This document shows, piece by piece, positions 1 to 8,510 of a DNA stretch of 64,000 bases (within the stretch, counting starts at the first letter, position 1; every line of letters starts with the position of its first letter). The DNA comes from Salinimicrobium sp050750585. Its GTDB lineage: Bacteria; Bacteroidota; Bacteroidia; Flavobacteriales; Flavobacteriaceae. The notes under the pieces are model-generated. The model was not told the DNA's origin. It worked only from the letters and a program-made list of their open reading frames with translations, and did no database searches. Position numbers and translations under genes: made by a program. The stretch lies in NCBI RefSeq assembly GCF_050750585.1, contig NZ_JBOJLM010000007.1, positions 177,104 through 241,103 on the forward strand, given 5' to 3'.

Positions 1-733
1 CCACGCCAAAGCCTTTTATCCCGGGAGTATCAATGATACGAGCCCCGAAATCGAGATCGAACATTTCAGCAAAGGTGGTGGTATGTTGCCCCTGCCGGTG
101 CTGTTCAGAAATTTGGGTAGTTTTTAGATCGAGCTTTGGTTCAATGACATTGATCAAAGTAGATTTCCCAGTGCCGCTGTGGCCCGAGATCATACTTGTT
201 TTACCCTTCATGAGCTCTTTTACCTGCTCTACATTTTTTCCCGTTTTGGCCGAAATTCCTATACACTCATAGCCAATTTGCCTATACATGGCCGCCAGGT
301 ATTTCACCTCATCAAGTTCTTCGGGTTTATAAGTATCAATCTTGTTGAACAACAAAATTGCTTTGATGTGATAAGCTTCTGCAGTGACCAGAAAGCGATC
401 TATAAAAGTGGTGAAAGTGGGCGGATTGTTTAGTGTGACCAGCAGGAAAGCCTGATCAATATTAGAGGCGATTATATGGGTCTGCTTGGAAAGGTTGACA
501 GATTTACGAATAATGTAATTCTCCCTCTCCTCAATCCCGGTAATCACACCGTTCTGCTCTTCTTCAGATTTTTCTTCCAGTTTGAATTCCACCCGGTCTC
601 CCACCGCAACAGGATTAGTACTCTTGATACCTTTGATCCTGAATTTTCCTTTGATACGACATTGAAAAAACCGGCCGTCATCGGCTTTCACCTGGTACCA
701 GCTTCCGGTAGATTTGTAAACAGTTCCTTTCAT
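1..733 (-). CDS. rsgA: Ribosome small subunit biogenesis GTPase RsgA (3' part outside window)
   Basis: Reading from the ATG at 733 towards position 1 gives about 244 residues with no stop, so the C-terminal zinc-binding part lies outside the window. The N-terminal part fits the RsgA OB fold. The circularly permuted GTPase signature follows: NKID (G4) comes before the P-loop GHSGTGKST near residue 180, then a T-rich switch region and DTPG. RsgA is a GTPase that acts in late 30S subunit maturation. It lies 159 nt after the aromatic operon on the same strand and may be read through from it. A dispersed palindrome (785-803) sits in that gap. Identity is secure from the permuted motif order. Confidence 0.93.
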   Translation of the reverse strand, partial: MKGTVYKSTGSWYQVKADDGRFFQCRIKGKFRIKGIKSTNPVAVGDRVEFKLEEKSEEEQNGVITGIEERENYIIRKSVNLSKQTHIIASNIDQAFLLVTLNNPPTFTTFIDRFLVTAEAYHIKAILLFNKIDTYKPEELDEVKYLAAMYRQIGYECIGISAKTGKNVEQVKELMKGKTSMISGHSGTGKSTLINVIEPKLDLKTTQISEQHRQGQHTTTFAEMFDLDFGARIIDTPGIKGFGV

Positions 734-784
734 TTAGTGCTTTTCAAAAATGACTCCTCCAAAAATTTTCTTCTGAATAACTAT

Positions 785-803
785 CCAAAAATGGCATTTT
801 TGG
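785..803. repeat. Dispersed 19-bp palindrome, copy 1
   Basis: CCAAAAATGGCATTTTTGG, a perfect inverted repeat around one central base, in the 159-nt gap between the aroG-like stop and the rsgA start. Confidence 0.85.
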
Positions 804-892
804 AGGAGATTTTTTGCCACAACAAATTAACAAGAAAAAATTAGATTAGAATTTTAAACCAGGAACTAAGTAATAATTTAGCCCGGCAAAAT

Positions 893-1975
893 CTATTGTT
901 TCATGATCTTTTCCTGGTGATTAATAGATTCCTGATGCACTGCTTTAAACAAACGCAACACGAATTCTTCACTTAGACCGTGCTGTTCGCCTTCAAGAAC
1001 CATTTTTCCAAGGATCTCATTCCACCTTTTGGTTTGAAGGACAGAAACGTTCTGAGATTTTTTCACCCTTCCAATTTCGTCAGAAACTCTCATCCTTTTG
1101 GAAAGCAACTCTATCAATTGATTATCGGCCACATCAATTTGCGCCCTCAGGTTATTTAATTTATTCTGAAAATCTTCACTTTCAGAAACTTCTTTCCGAA
1201 TTTTAAGATCTTTCATGATTTGCACCAAAGTGGCAGGTGTTATTTGCTGCTTGGCGTCACTCCATGCGTTATCGGGATCAAAATGTGTTTCCACCATTAA
1301 TCCGTCATAATTTAAGTCCAGTGCAGTTTGAGAAAGATCGAAAATAATGTCTCTTCTCCCCGCAATATGCGATGGATCCAGGATTAGCGGCAAATCTGGA
1401 AATTTATTCTGAAGCTCAATAGCTATTTGCCACTCAGGATTGTTCCTGTATTTTGTCTTTTCATAGGCCGAAAATCCGCGGTGAATCACGCCCAGGTTTT
1501 TAATGTCACAGGAATAGAACCTTTCAACCGCTCCCAGCCACAGAGATAAATCGGGGTTTACCGGGTTTTTCACCAGCACCACCTTATCTGTTCCCTTGAG
1601 CGCATCGGCAATATCCTGAACAATAAAAGGGGATACTGTAGTCCTGGCACCAATCCACAGAATATCGATGTCATGCTCCAGGGCAAGATCTACGTGGTGC
1701 GGACTCGCAACTTCGGTAGTGGTAAGCATGCCCGTTTCCTGCTTTGCTTTTTGCAGCCATTTGAGCCCAAGAGCTCCAACGCCTTCAAAATTCCCGGGAC
1801 GGGTTCTTGGTTTCCAAATTCCCGCTCTTAATACGGTAGCATCTGTGTCTTTTAGCTGGTGCGCAATTTTAAGCACCTGTTCTTCGGTTTCGGCACTGCA
1901 TGGTCCGGCGATTACGAGAGGATGGTCCAATCCAAAGTTGTCCAACCAGGTTCTGAGTTCTTTCTTGTTTTCCAT
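893..1975 (-). CDS. Bifunctional DAHP synthase / chorismate mutase
   Basis: 360 aa. Residues 1 to about 255 are a KDO8P-type DAHP synthase domain (GPCSAE near residue 24, then KPRTRPGNFEG, ending in the metal-site region DPSHIAGRRD). Residues about 266-350 are an AroQ-type chorismate mutase helix bundle (RAQIDVADNQLIELLSKRM). It catalyses the first committed step of aromatic synthesis and, after the shikimate pathway, chorismate to prephenate. The fusion order (synthase first, mutase last) is usual in Bacteroidetes. It is the last biosynthetic gene of the leader-controlled operon, 7 nt after tyrA. The fused mutase domain may also serve as an allosteric sensor, as known in related fusions. Confidence 0.93.
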   Translation of the reverse strand: MENKKELRTWLDNFGLDHPLVIAGPCSAETEEQVLKIAHQLKDTDATVLRAGIWKPRTRPGNFEGVGALGLKWLQKAKQETGMLTTTEVASPHHVDLALEHDIDILWIGARTTVSPFIVQDIADALKGTDKVVLVKNPVNPDLSLWLGAVERFYSCDIKNLGVIHRGFSAYEKTKYRNNPEWQIAIELQNKFPDLPLILDPSHIAGRRDIIFDLSQTALDLNYDGLMVETHFDPDNAWSDAKQQITPATLVQIMKDLKIRKEVSESEDFQNKLNNLRAQIDVADNQLIELLSKRMRVSDEIGRVKKSQNVSVLQTKRWNEILGKMVLEGEQHGLSEEFVLRLFKAVHQESINHQEKIMKQ

Positions 1976-1982
1976 TGTATGA

Positions 1983-2831
1983 TTAGTTTATTCCGTTCAA
2001 AATTGTTTTTATGTGGTTTGTTCTTTCCATGTCCAGAAAAACCTCCTGAAAATCGTCATTTTCAAGCAGTTCTTTGAATTTCGAAAGATTGCTGATATAT
2101 TCTTCTAGGGTCTCCAGGATGTTCTCCTTATTTTGCTGAAAAATTGGCGTCCACATCGCAGGAGAACTTTTTGCCAGACGCACCGTGGAGGCAAATCCAC
2201 TGCCTGCCAGGTCAAAAATGTCTTTTTCGTTCTGCTCTTTCTGAAGCACTGTTTTCCCCAGCATGAAGGAGCTTATGTGAGAGAGATGAGAAACATAGGC
2301 GATATGCCGGTCATGGGATTTTGGATCCATGTACCTGATGCGCATTTCCAGCTTCTGAAATATCTCCAGCGCCCTTTCCTGAAGTTTAAAAGCTGTTTTT
2401 TCGACCTCACAAATGATGTTAGTCTTATTGAGGAAAAGATTATCTATAGCGGCTTCGGGACCCGAAAATTCTGTTCCGGCAATGGGATGGGCTGCAAGAA
2501 AATTCCGCCGGTTAGGGTGAGAAGCTATAGCCTCACACAAACCTGATTTTGTGGAACCCGCATCAAAAACCAGCGTATTTGGCCCCACTTTATCCAAAAC
2601 TTCAACAGCTACTTTCCTGGCCACATCAACCGGCACAGCAATGATCACAACATCTACTTCCTGCACTACTTCCAGCCCGGCCGGGCGATCAATGAGCTTA
2701 AGCTGTTTTGCCTTTAGCAGGTGCTCCTCTTTGGAGTCACTTCCCGAGATCTCCAAATCTGGAAAAGCTTTCCTTAATCCCAGCGCAAATGAGCCACCAA
2801 TTAAACCTAAACCTATAATATGGATCTTCAT
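1983..2831 (-). CDS. tyrA: Prephenate dehydrogenase
   Basis: 282 aa. An N-terminal Rossmann fold with GLGLIGGS (residues 7-14) binds NAD(P); AHPIAGTEFSG is the family's active-site segment with the prephenate-binding His; an all-helical C-terminal dimerisation domain follows. It oxidatively decarboxylates prephenate to 4-hydroxyphenylpyruvate for tyrosine. The start overlaps the preceding aminotransferase stop by 4 nt (ATGA type), so translation is coupled. There is no C-terminal ACT domain, so feedback control must lie elsewhere; the operon leader with Tyr codons is a candidate. Confidence 0.92.
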   Translation of the reverse strand: MKIHIIGLGLIGGSFALGLRKAFPDLEISGSDSKEEHLLKAKQLKLIDRPAGLEVVQEVDVVIIAVPVDVARKVAVEVLDKVGPNTLVFDAGSTKSGLCEAIASHPNRRNFLAAHPIAGTEFSGPEAAIDNLFLNKTNIICEVEKTAFKLQERALEIFQKLEMRIRYMDPKSHDRHIAYVSHLSHISSFMLGKTVLQKEQNEKDIFDLAGSGFASTVRLAKSSPAMWTPIFQQNKENILETLEEYISNLSKFKELLENDDFQEVFLDMERTNHIKTILNGIN

Positions 2832-3976
2832 GCCGTTAATCTTTTACAGGCCTTAATGATATTTTCTTCTGAAGCACATAAAGAAAACCGGATATATCCT
2901 TCTCCCTGACTCCCAAAAATGAATCCGGGGGCGGCAAAAATGTGATACTGTTTTAGCAGATGTTCTACAAACTCTTCCGAAGTACTGCCTTTAGGCACAC
3001 GGCACCACAAAAACATCCCGGTCTGGTCTTCAGAAAAACTGCATTGCAGGGCTGTAGCGAGCTTCAGGATTTCTTCTTTCCGCCGCATGTAGACCTTGTT
3101 CTGCTCTCTAAACCATTCCTGCGGAAGTCTTAAAGCCATTGCTGCCCCAGCCTGCAGCGGAAAGAACATTCCACTGTCCATATTGGTCTTTACTTTAAGC
3201 ACGGAATTTATATTCTTTTCACTGCCGCAAAGCATACCAATTCTCCAGCCAGACATATTAAAGCTTTTACTAAGGGAATTGAGTTCCATTATTCCTTTCA
3301 AATCACTGGAGTATTTCAGGATACTCTCCGGCTCCTCGTTGAGGATAAAGCTGTATGGATTATCATTTACAATCAGGATGCTGTGCTTTTTTCCGAAGGC
3401 AATTAACTTCTCAAAAAGGTCCTTTTTTGCAATCGCCCCAGTTGGCATGTTGGGGTAATTCACCCACATGAGCTTTACTTTACTCAGGTCTCTTTTTTCA
3501 AGCTGGGCAAAATTGGGCAACCATCCAGTTTCTTCACTTAGGTCGTACAAAACAGTACTCGCTCCTACCAGCCTGCTCACGGCAGCATAAGTTGGATAGC
3601 CGGGATTTGGCACCAGCACCTCATCTCCTTCATTTAAAAATGCCATGGAAATATGGGTGATGCCTTCCTTACTTCCCATTAAAGGCAGGATCTCAGTTTC
3701 AGTATTTAGATTTACCCCATAAAAATTCTGATAGAATTCTCCTATAGCTTTTCTGAAGTCGTTTGTCCCACGATACGGCTGATATTGATGTGCAACGGGG
3801 TTGAGAAGGGCCTGGTGCAATGCCGTCATCACCTGTGGCGGTGGCGGCAGGTCCGGGCTTCCCACTCCTAGATTAATAATAGGTTGTCCCGAATCCTGGA
3901 GCATCCTAATCTCCTTCAGTTTGGTTGAAAAGTAGTATTCTTCAACATGGTCTAATCTACTGGCCTGTGCGATCAT
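2828..3976 (-). CDS. Class I/II PLP-dependent aminotransferase, probably aromatic
   Basis: 382 aa fold-type I aminotransferase: NPGYPTY substrate/PLP segment, VNYPNMPTGA (the usual NPxNPTG is VNYPNMPTG here), SLSKSFNMSGWRIG with the Schiff-base Lys near residue 235, and a C-terminal RFSLCASEENI with the carboxylate-binding Arg. Placed between prephenate dehydratase and prephenate dehydrogenase with 4-nt overlaps on both sides, it most likely transaminates phenylpyruvate and 4-hydroxyphenylpyruvate. The sequence alone would also fit a general aspartate/aromatic or LL-DAP-type aminotransferase; the substrate is inferred from context. Confidence 0.85.
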   Translation of the reverse strand: MIAQASRLDHVEEYYFSTKLKEIRMLQDSGQPIINLGVGSPDLPPPPQVMTALHQALLNPVAHQYQPYRGTNDFRKAIGEFYQNFYGVNLNTETEILPLMGSKEGITHISMAFLNEGDEVLVPNPGYPTYAAVSRLVGASTVLYDLSEETGWLPNFAQLEKRDLSKVKLMWVNYPNMPTGAIAKKDLFEKLIAFGKKHSILIVNDNPYSFILNEEPESILKYSSDLKGIMELNSLSKSFNMSGWRIGMLCGSEKNINSVLKVKTNMDSGMFFPLQAGAAMALRLPQEWFREQNKVYMRRKEEILKLATALQCSFSEDQTGMFLWCRVPKGSTSEEFVEHLLKQYHIFAAPGFIFGSQGEGYIRFSLCASEENIIKACKRLTA

Positions 3977-4800
3977 AATAAGCCGTTTTTATATATTCCT
4001 AAAACTTTTAATTCTTCAGTTAATTCTGAAAGTATGCTCAGCACTTTTTTCAATTCTTCCTCATCCTGAAACAGTACATCAATAAAAAAAGCATATTTCC
4101 AAGGGACGTCTATCACCGGCACACTCTGGATTTTGGTCATATCAAGATCAAAATCCCGTAGGATGTTGAGTACACTTACCAGGCTGCCCCTTTTATTCTC
4201 AAGAACAAATTTCAGGGACGCCTTGTTTGCACCGGTCACTACAGGGGCTGCATTCTTTGAGGAAAGTACAAGAAAACGGGTGGAGTTACTCTTCATAGTC
4301 TGGATTCCTTCTCCAAGAATCTCCAGGTCAAAAAGCTCTGCCGCCGCCTTGCTGGCAACAGCCGCAACTCCTTTGAGATTTTGTTCCCTAATTCTTTTTG
4401 CTACATCTGCAGTATCTGTATCTTCAATGAGTTCCATATGGGGATGATCTTTGAAGAAGGTTTGGCATTGCAGTAAAGCCATTGGGTGAGAACAGACTTT
4501 TTTAATATCTGAAATCTTTTGACCCGGCAGGACCATGAGGTTCATGAAGATTGGAATGTAATGCTCGCCTTTTATCTGAAGATTATTATCATCGATAAGA
4601 GCGTAATTGGGGAGAATGGTTCCGGCCGTAGAATTTTCAATGGCCATGACAGCACTTATTGACCGATTGGTCAACAAACTGTCAACCACTTCTCTAAACG
4701 ACTGGCACTCGTCTACCGGCACTTCCTTTCCAAAATATTCCCTGGCGACCTGGTGATGAAAAGATCCTTTTATTCCCTGTATGGCTATTTTTTCCTGCAT
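3973..4800 (-). CDS. pheA: Prephenate dehydratase with C-terminal ACT domain
   Basis: 275 aa. The catalytic PDT domain spans about residues 1-185 and includes IENSTAGTI and NSTRFLVLS (the conserved Thr-Arg-Phe). An ACT domain follows (RGSLVSVLNILRDFDLDMTKI). It converts prephenate to phenylpyruvate. First structural gene of the aromatic operon, starting 14 nt after the T-run of the attenuator terminator. Oddity: the ESRP motif used for Phe binding in many PheA ACT domains reads QSVP here, so Phe feedback may be altered. ATG at 4800 is supported by the homologous N-terminus and by the position of the terminator. Confidence 0.92.
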   Translation of the reverse strand: MQEKIAIQGIKGSFHHQVAREYFGKEVPVDECQSFREVVDSLLTNRSISAVMAIENSTAGTILPNYALIDDNNLQIKGEHYIPIFMNLMVLPGQKISDIKKVCSHPMALLQCQTFFKDHPHMELIEDTDTADVAKRIREQNLKGVAAVASKAAAELFDLEILGEGIQTMKSNSTRFLVLSSKNAAPVVTGANKASLKFVLENKRGSLVSVLNILRDFDLDMTKIQSVPVIDVPWKYAFFIDVLFQDEEELKKVLSILSELTEELKVLGIYKNGLL

Positions 4801-4813
4801 ATATTTTTACGGC

Positions 4814-4845
4814 AAAAAAAAATCCCGATGCTTACATCGGGATTT
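4814..4845 (-). terminator. Attenuator terminator of the aromatic operon
   Basis: On the minus strand an 11-bp perfect stem, AAATCCCGATG / CATCGGGATTT (4845-4835 and 4830-4820), with a 4-nt loop is followed by a run of T (4822-4814). It lies between the leader peptide and pheA. The 5' arm segment TCCCGAT (4842-4836) is also complementary to ATCGGGA inside the leader peptide ORF (4882-4876), giving an alternative antiterminator stem. Confidence 0.92.
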
Positions 4846-4864
4846 CAGTTATAATATTGGTTAA

Positions 4865-4942
4865 TTATACGGCACTCCCGATCTTATCTCTGAAATAGAA
4901 ATAAAAGTAATACCAGGCGTTCCAGATAAATAAATTGTTCAT
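4865..4942 (-). CDS. Leader peptide of the aromatic operon (Trp/Tyr/Phe-rich)
   Basis: 25-codon ORF with ATG at 4942 and TAA at 4867-4865. Residues 7-17 read WNAWYYFYFYF; counting Phe5, 10 of 25 residues are aromatic (2 Trp, 3 Tyr, 5 counting all Phe). It precedes an intrinsic terminator and the genes making Phe and Tyr and the common aromatic precursor. A ribosome stalled on these codons would leave ATCGGGA (codons 21-23) free to pair with the terminator 5' arm. A ribosome reaching the stop would cover it. This is the layout of ribosome-mediated attenuation known for trp, phe and his operons; the function here is inferred. Confidence 0.9.
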   Translation of the reverse strand: MNNLFIWNAWYYFYFYFRDKIGSAV

Positions 4943-5105
4943 TTTTCTCTTTATGAAAAGCTAATGTAGCATATATTTTCAAAAAAGAATGGTTTTTTCT
5001 GAAAAAATCACGAGAACGATTTCGTTAATTTTAACAACATTTGAATTCTTCTTATAAATTTTCTGCCTTATAAAAAAGATGATTTACTTTTGAAAAAAAG
5101 CTGTT

Positions 5106-6005
5106 ATGTCAATACTGGTAAACAAGGTCTCTAAATATTACGGAGAACAAAAAGCACTTGATGAAGTTTCCTTTTCCATCCAAAAAGGGGAAATTGTGGG
5201 CTTCTTAGGGCCAAACGGTGCAGGAAAGTCTACACTCATGAAGATCCTTACCGGTTATTTACAGCCATCATCGGGCGAAGCTACCGTAAATGGATATCTG
5301 CTTGCTCAAGACATGCTGCAGGCCCAGAGAAGCACGGGATACTTACCCGAGCACAATTCCCTTTATACGGAAATGTACGTGCGTGAATATCTCGAATTTA
5401 ACGCCCTCATATATAAGGCACCAAAAAGCCGTATTGAAGAGGTGATTATTCAGACCGGACTTTTACCTGAAGCCAACAAAAAGATCGAGCAGCTTTCAAA
5501 AGGTTACCGGCAGCGGGTGGGTCTTGCAAATGCACTTTTGCACGACCCTGAAGTTTTGATCCTTGACGAACCCACCACAGGACTCGACCCGAATCAGTTA
5601 GTAGAGATCCGCGAGCTGATCAAAAAGACCGGAAAGGAAAAAACCATCTTTCTCTCCACCCACATCATGCGTGAAGTAGAAGCCCTTTGTGAGCGCGTGA
5701 TCATTATTAACCACGGAAAAATTGTAGCCGATAAAAGATTGGAGGAGCTGCGCGATGAGCAGGTACAGATCATTGAAGTGGAGTTCGATTACCGCATTGA
5801 AGAAGTCGCCCTACAGCGCCTGCCACACCTCATGGACCTCAGGAACACCGGCGGATTCGTATATGAACTTTACTTCGATACCGAAAAAGACATGCGTCCC
5901 ACCGTTTTCGATTTTGCCCATGATAACGGATTGAAAACCCTGCAGCTCAACCGGAAGAACAAGAACCTGGAGCATTTGTTTTCTGAGTTGACGCTGAAGA
6001 AGTAG
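5106..6005 (+). CDS. gldA: Gliding motility ABC transporter ATPase GldA
   Basis: 299 aa ABC ATPase: Walker A GPNGAGKST (residues 35-43), signature LSKGYRQRVGLA near 130, Walker B VLILDEP, and the switch STHIM. The C-terminal 80 residues lack motifs and match the length of GldA-type ATPases (about 298 aa), which work with membrane proteins GldF/GldG encoded elsewhere. It is monocistronic and divergent from the aromatic operon, as usual for gldA in flavobacteria. The alternative is a generic ABC-2 type transporter ATPase. No gliding partner is in the window, so the gliding assignment rests on overall similarity. Confidence 0.8.
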   Translation: MSILVNKVSKYYGEQKALDEVSFSIQKGEIVGFLGPNGAGKSTLMKILTGYLQPSSGEATVNGYLLAQDMLQAQRSTGYLPEHNSLYTEMYVREYLEFNALIYKAPKSRIEEVIIQTGLLPEANKKIEQLSKGYRQRVGLANALLHDPEVLILDEPTTGLDPNQLVEIRELIKKTGKEKTIFLSTHIMREVEALCERVIIINHGKIVADKRLEELRDEQVQIIEVEFDYRIEEVALQRLPHLMDLRNTGGFVYELYFDTEKDMRPTVFDFAHDNGLKTLQLNRKNKNLEHLFSELTLKK

Positions 6006-6019
6006 TTTTTTTGATACCT

Positions 6020-6058
6020 GACCTGCAAGGTTTTCAAAACCTTGTAGGTCTTTTTTTT
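6020..6058 (+). terminator. Terminator of gldA
   Basis: Arms GACCTGCAAGG.. / ..CCTTGTAGGTC (6020-6034 and 6036-6050, one G-T wobble) then eight T. The same ACCTGCAAGG/CCTTGTAGGT word recurs reversed at 6066-6100 and at 59,400-59,512, so the terminator belongs to a dispersed repeat family. Confidence 0.8.
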
Positions 6059-6172
6059 GCGATATAAACCTACAAGGTTCAAAAAAGACCTTGCAGGTTT
6101 GATTCGAGTTCAGTACGACAACTAAACCTAACAGGTTTGTAAAACCTCGTATGTTTGTTACCACCTCAAATA

Positions 6173-6943
6173 TTATTTAAATATCAACTTCCCGGTATAA
6201 AAACTTTCTACCTCCACCACCGGCGGACGGTTTACAGAAATTACATCGCCGGTACTTCTTATTTCTCCTTTCAACACCTGCTGCGGATTCACAAATAATT
6301 TATTCGTTCCTCTATGCTGAATCTCCACTGTGCCAGCACTTAATCCCTGTGCCTCTACCCTGCCATCGCCGTTGGCGATGTACAGATTCAAATTTTCTGT
6401 TTCCCCCCGAAGGAAAAAGTTGGAGAAATCATCACCCGTTACCCGTACATAATCTGACACCAGGTGCAGGTCGAAATCTCCCACCGTGTACACCCCCTTT
6501 GCCCGCTCCTGGTTAAGGCTGCGGAGCCAGATGTTTGGAAAATTTAGTTCTCCTACACTTTTGATCACCCGGTTTCCGGAATTTTGCAGCCAGGTAAGAT
6601 TTGGAACGGTAACATGGATAGAGGTGAGATTGTAATCCCTCACAAAATTGCAGCCGTTGTCATTCCGCAGGATGAGTCTGCCGTCAACCACTTCAGCTGA
6701 AATTTCTTTCATCAGGTTTTCACCGGTTTTGACGAGGACTATATGCTCTGCGCCCTGCTCAATAAAGAGATCAATTCCTTCAAACACAATAAGCTCCTCG
6801 AAAGGCTCAACCTGAAATTCTTTTGTGATCATGTTTCCGGCGATCTGGAAACAATCGGGAGCATCTTCGGTGTCACAAGCCACAAAAAACATCAGGCTCA
6901 AAAATGGTAAAATCAGGAGATATTTTTTCAGCAGTAATTTCAT
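6173..6943 (-). CDS. GIN-domain (DUF2807) lipoprotein
   Basis: 256 aa. The N-terminus has a hydrophobic stretch ending FFVAC, a lipoprotein signal peptidase II site with Cys near residue 23. The rest is the repetitive beta structure of the DUF2807 head GIN domain (VEPFEELIVFEGIDLFIEQG, later VTVPNLTWLQNSGNRVIKSVG), likely a right-handed beta-helix on the cell surface or outer membrane. Its start overlaps the stop of the upstream PagL-like gene by 4 nt, so the two are co-translated. Molecular role is not known; an envelope or adhesive role is commonly suggested for the family. Confidence 0.8.
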   Translation of the reverse strand: MKLLLKKYLLILPFLSLMFFVACDTEDAPDCFQIAGNMITKEFQVEPFEELIVFEGIDLFIEQGAEHIVLVKTGENLMKEISAEVVDGRLILRNDNGCNFVRDYNLTSIHVTVPNLTWLQNSGNRVIKSVGELNFPNIWLRSLNQERAKGVYTVGDFDLHLVSDYVRVTGDDFSNFFLRGETENLNLYIANGDGRVEAQGLSAGTVEIQHRGTNKLFVNPQQVLKGEIRSTGDVISVNRPPVVEVESFYTGKLIFK

Positions 6944-8028
6944 AGCCTGTATCCTATTGAGAATTCAACTGCTTCGGCATTTGCCCCGTGAGAGCGGACT
7001 GTTACAGAACCAAAGAGGTCATTCCAGATCTCTCTTTGCAGGCCTATCCTGTTATAAACCCGGTCCACATAATTATCGTAAGGATAGTACACATAATAAC
7101 CCAGGTGAGTAATGAGGGAAAGTTTTCTAAAAGTGAGCTGGTGCCCTGCAAAAATCCCCACCCTCTTTGCATCTTCCTCACCCGTAGTGCCAACCAGGGG
7201 AAAAGCCACGGAATAATAATAAATATATTCCTCCATGGCCCGGGAAAGGAATAGTTCTGCTCCCGCCTGCAAAGTACTTTTGTGATTCAATGCCTTATCT
7301 GCATAAGCTGAAAGGGTTAAAAAAGGATATGATTCTGAACCAATCACTCCGGTGGTATTTACTCCGCTGCGCATAACAAAGTTGTACCGAAAGGGTGCCG
7401 AAAATGGCATTTTTGGATCCTTAGGAATAAACTCTCTTTGAGCCTCATGGTTGAAGTCGTAATTCAATCCTGCACTTAGAGCCAGCGTATTGGTTGAACT
7501 GTTTGGCGATTTGAAATCGGCATTGGAATAATGGATGAGCGAGAGGCCGGCTTGAAAACCCAGGCCGCCAATCAGATTTTCAAACTGCAGGTTACCTGTG
7601 AAGATCGTGGAGCTAAGGAGTCGGGAGCCGTAGGCATTATTCCGGTAGTTATTGTCGGGGTGATATGGGTTTGTAGTAACGGCAAGTCCCTGCCCCACCT
7701 TCAGCAAAAGGTGGCGATTTAAAAAGTAGAATCCTAAATGCGCATAGGCTCCAAAATTCTCTCCTAAATGCTCATTTTTGAGATCCTGGTAGGAGAGGGA
7801 AAAACCGACATTAGGGTAGTTATAGCGACTTTCCCAGGCCTCTTCTCCATAGGTTTTACGGTTAAAATGCAGGAGCACCCCATAAGGATGCCCGGTGATC
7901 AAATGAGAAATATTGGGATTGTGCTCCCAGATGCTTCCGTAGAAATAATTTGCCTCTACCGAATAATGCTTCTCCTGTGAAAAAGCATTCGCAGCAAACA
8001 GGAAAACGAGAAGCAATAATTTTCGCAT
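6940..8028 (-). CDS. PagL-like acyloxyacyl hydrolase family outer-membrane protein
   Basis: 362 aa. Signal peptide MRKLLLLVFLFAANAFSQ, then alternating beta strands and a terminal aromatic-rich strand typical of outer-membrane barrels. The segment GLSLIHYSNADFKSPN (near residue 165) carries the His and Ser expected for lipid A 3-O-deacylase PagL, which removes an acyl chain from lipid A. Compared with PagL (about 170 aa) it is twice as long, as in many Bacteroidetes members. It overlaps the GIN-domain gene by 4 nt. One copy of the dispersed palindrome (7398-7416) lies inside the coding region, encoding KMPFS. Enzymatic activity is inferred. Confidence 0.72.
   Translation of the reverse strand: MRKLLLLVFLFAANAFSQEKHYSVEANYFYGSIWEHNPNISHLITGHPYGVLLHFNRKTYGEEAWESRYNYPNVGFSLSYQDLKNEHLGENFGAYAHLGFYFLNRHLLLKVGQGLAVTTNPYHPDNNYRNNAYGSRLLSSTIFTGNLQFENLIGGLGFQAGLSLIHYSNADFKSPNSSTNTLALSAGLNYDFNHEAQREFIPKDPKMPFSAPFRYNFVMRSGVNTTGVIGSESYPFLTLSAYADKALNHKSTLQAGAELFLSRAMEEYIYYYSVAFPLVGTTGEEDAKRVGIFAGHQLTFRKLSLITHLGYYVYYPYDNYVDRVYNRIGLQREIWNDLFGSVTVRSHGANAEAVEFSIGYRL
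7398..7416. repeat. Dispersed palindrome, intragenic copy
   Basis: CCGAAAATGGCATTTTTGG, one mismatch from the perfect palindrome, inside the PagL-like coding region. May be chance or an old insertion. Confidence 0.5.
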
Positions 8029-8046
8029 GAGCGGCCGGTGCGACTA

Positions 8047-8472
8047 TTATTTATTGACCAGTGAACCGTTCAGAATAACTTCTGTAGTGATCTCGGCTGT
8101 TGATTCCAGCATTTTAGCCACGGAGCAATATTTTTCCAAAGAAAGATCCACTGCTCTTTTTGCTTTATTTTCGGGAATATCTCCGTCAATAAAAATCTTT
8201 AAATGAATTCTTTTAAAGACGTTGGGAATTGCGCCATCTACTCTAAATCCTTCCACATCCATTTCAAGATTGGTCATCTCCAGTTGCTGCTTTTTAAGGA
8301 TCATTACAATATCAATACTGCTGCAACCGGCAATACCCATAAGCAGCAATTCCATGGGACTTGCGCCCTGCGGATTTGTCTCGCTCTTATTGTCGAGATG
8401 TACTACATCCCCTCGTTCATTTTTGGTTTCAAAATGGTAATTCTCGTTTAGTCTTTTAAGATGGATCTTCAT
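8047..8472 (-). CDS. OsmC family protein
   Basis: 141 aa, single-domain OsmC/Ohr fold. The segment ASPMELLLMGIAGCSSIDIV holds the first conserved Cys near residue 50; KYCSVAKML near 117 holds the second. Family members are thiol peroxidases acting on organic hydroperoxides, or YhfA-type proteins of unknown role; this one has the shorter YhfA-like form. It lies 206 nt downstream of the ferredoxin reductase on the same strand, separated by repeat DNA, so is probably its own unit. Confidence 0.85.
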   Translation of the reverse strand: MKIHLKRLNENYHFETKNERGDVVHLDNKSETNPQGASPMELLLMGIAGCSSIDIVMILKKQQLEMTNLEMDVEGFRVDGAIPNVFKRIHLKIFIDGDIPENKAKRAVDLSLEKYCSVAKMLESTAEITTEVILNGSLVNK

Positions 8473-8510
8473 TGTTGTTGGAATTTGCGCAAAGTTAGGA
8501 AAAAACTATT

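Noticed and set aside
476..844. Plus-strand ORF of 122 codons opposite rsgA
   Set aside because: It lies antisense to the RsgA frame, whose motifs are all present; shadow ORF.
5085..5092. TACTTTTG as -7 box of gldA
   Set aside because: Fits TAnnTTTG, but no TTTG at the right distance upstream and it would leave only about 7 nt before the ATG; not convincing.
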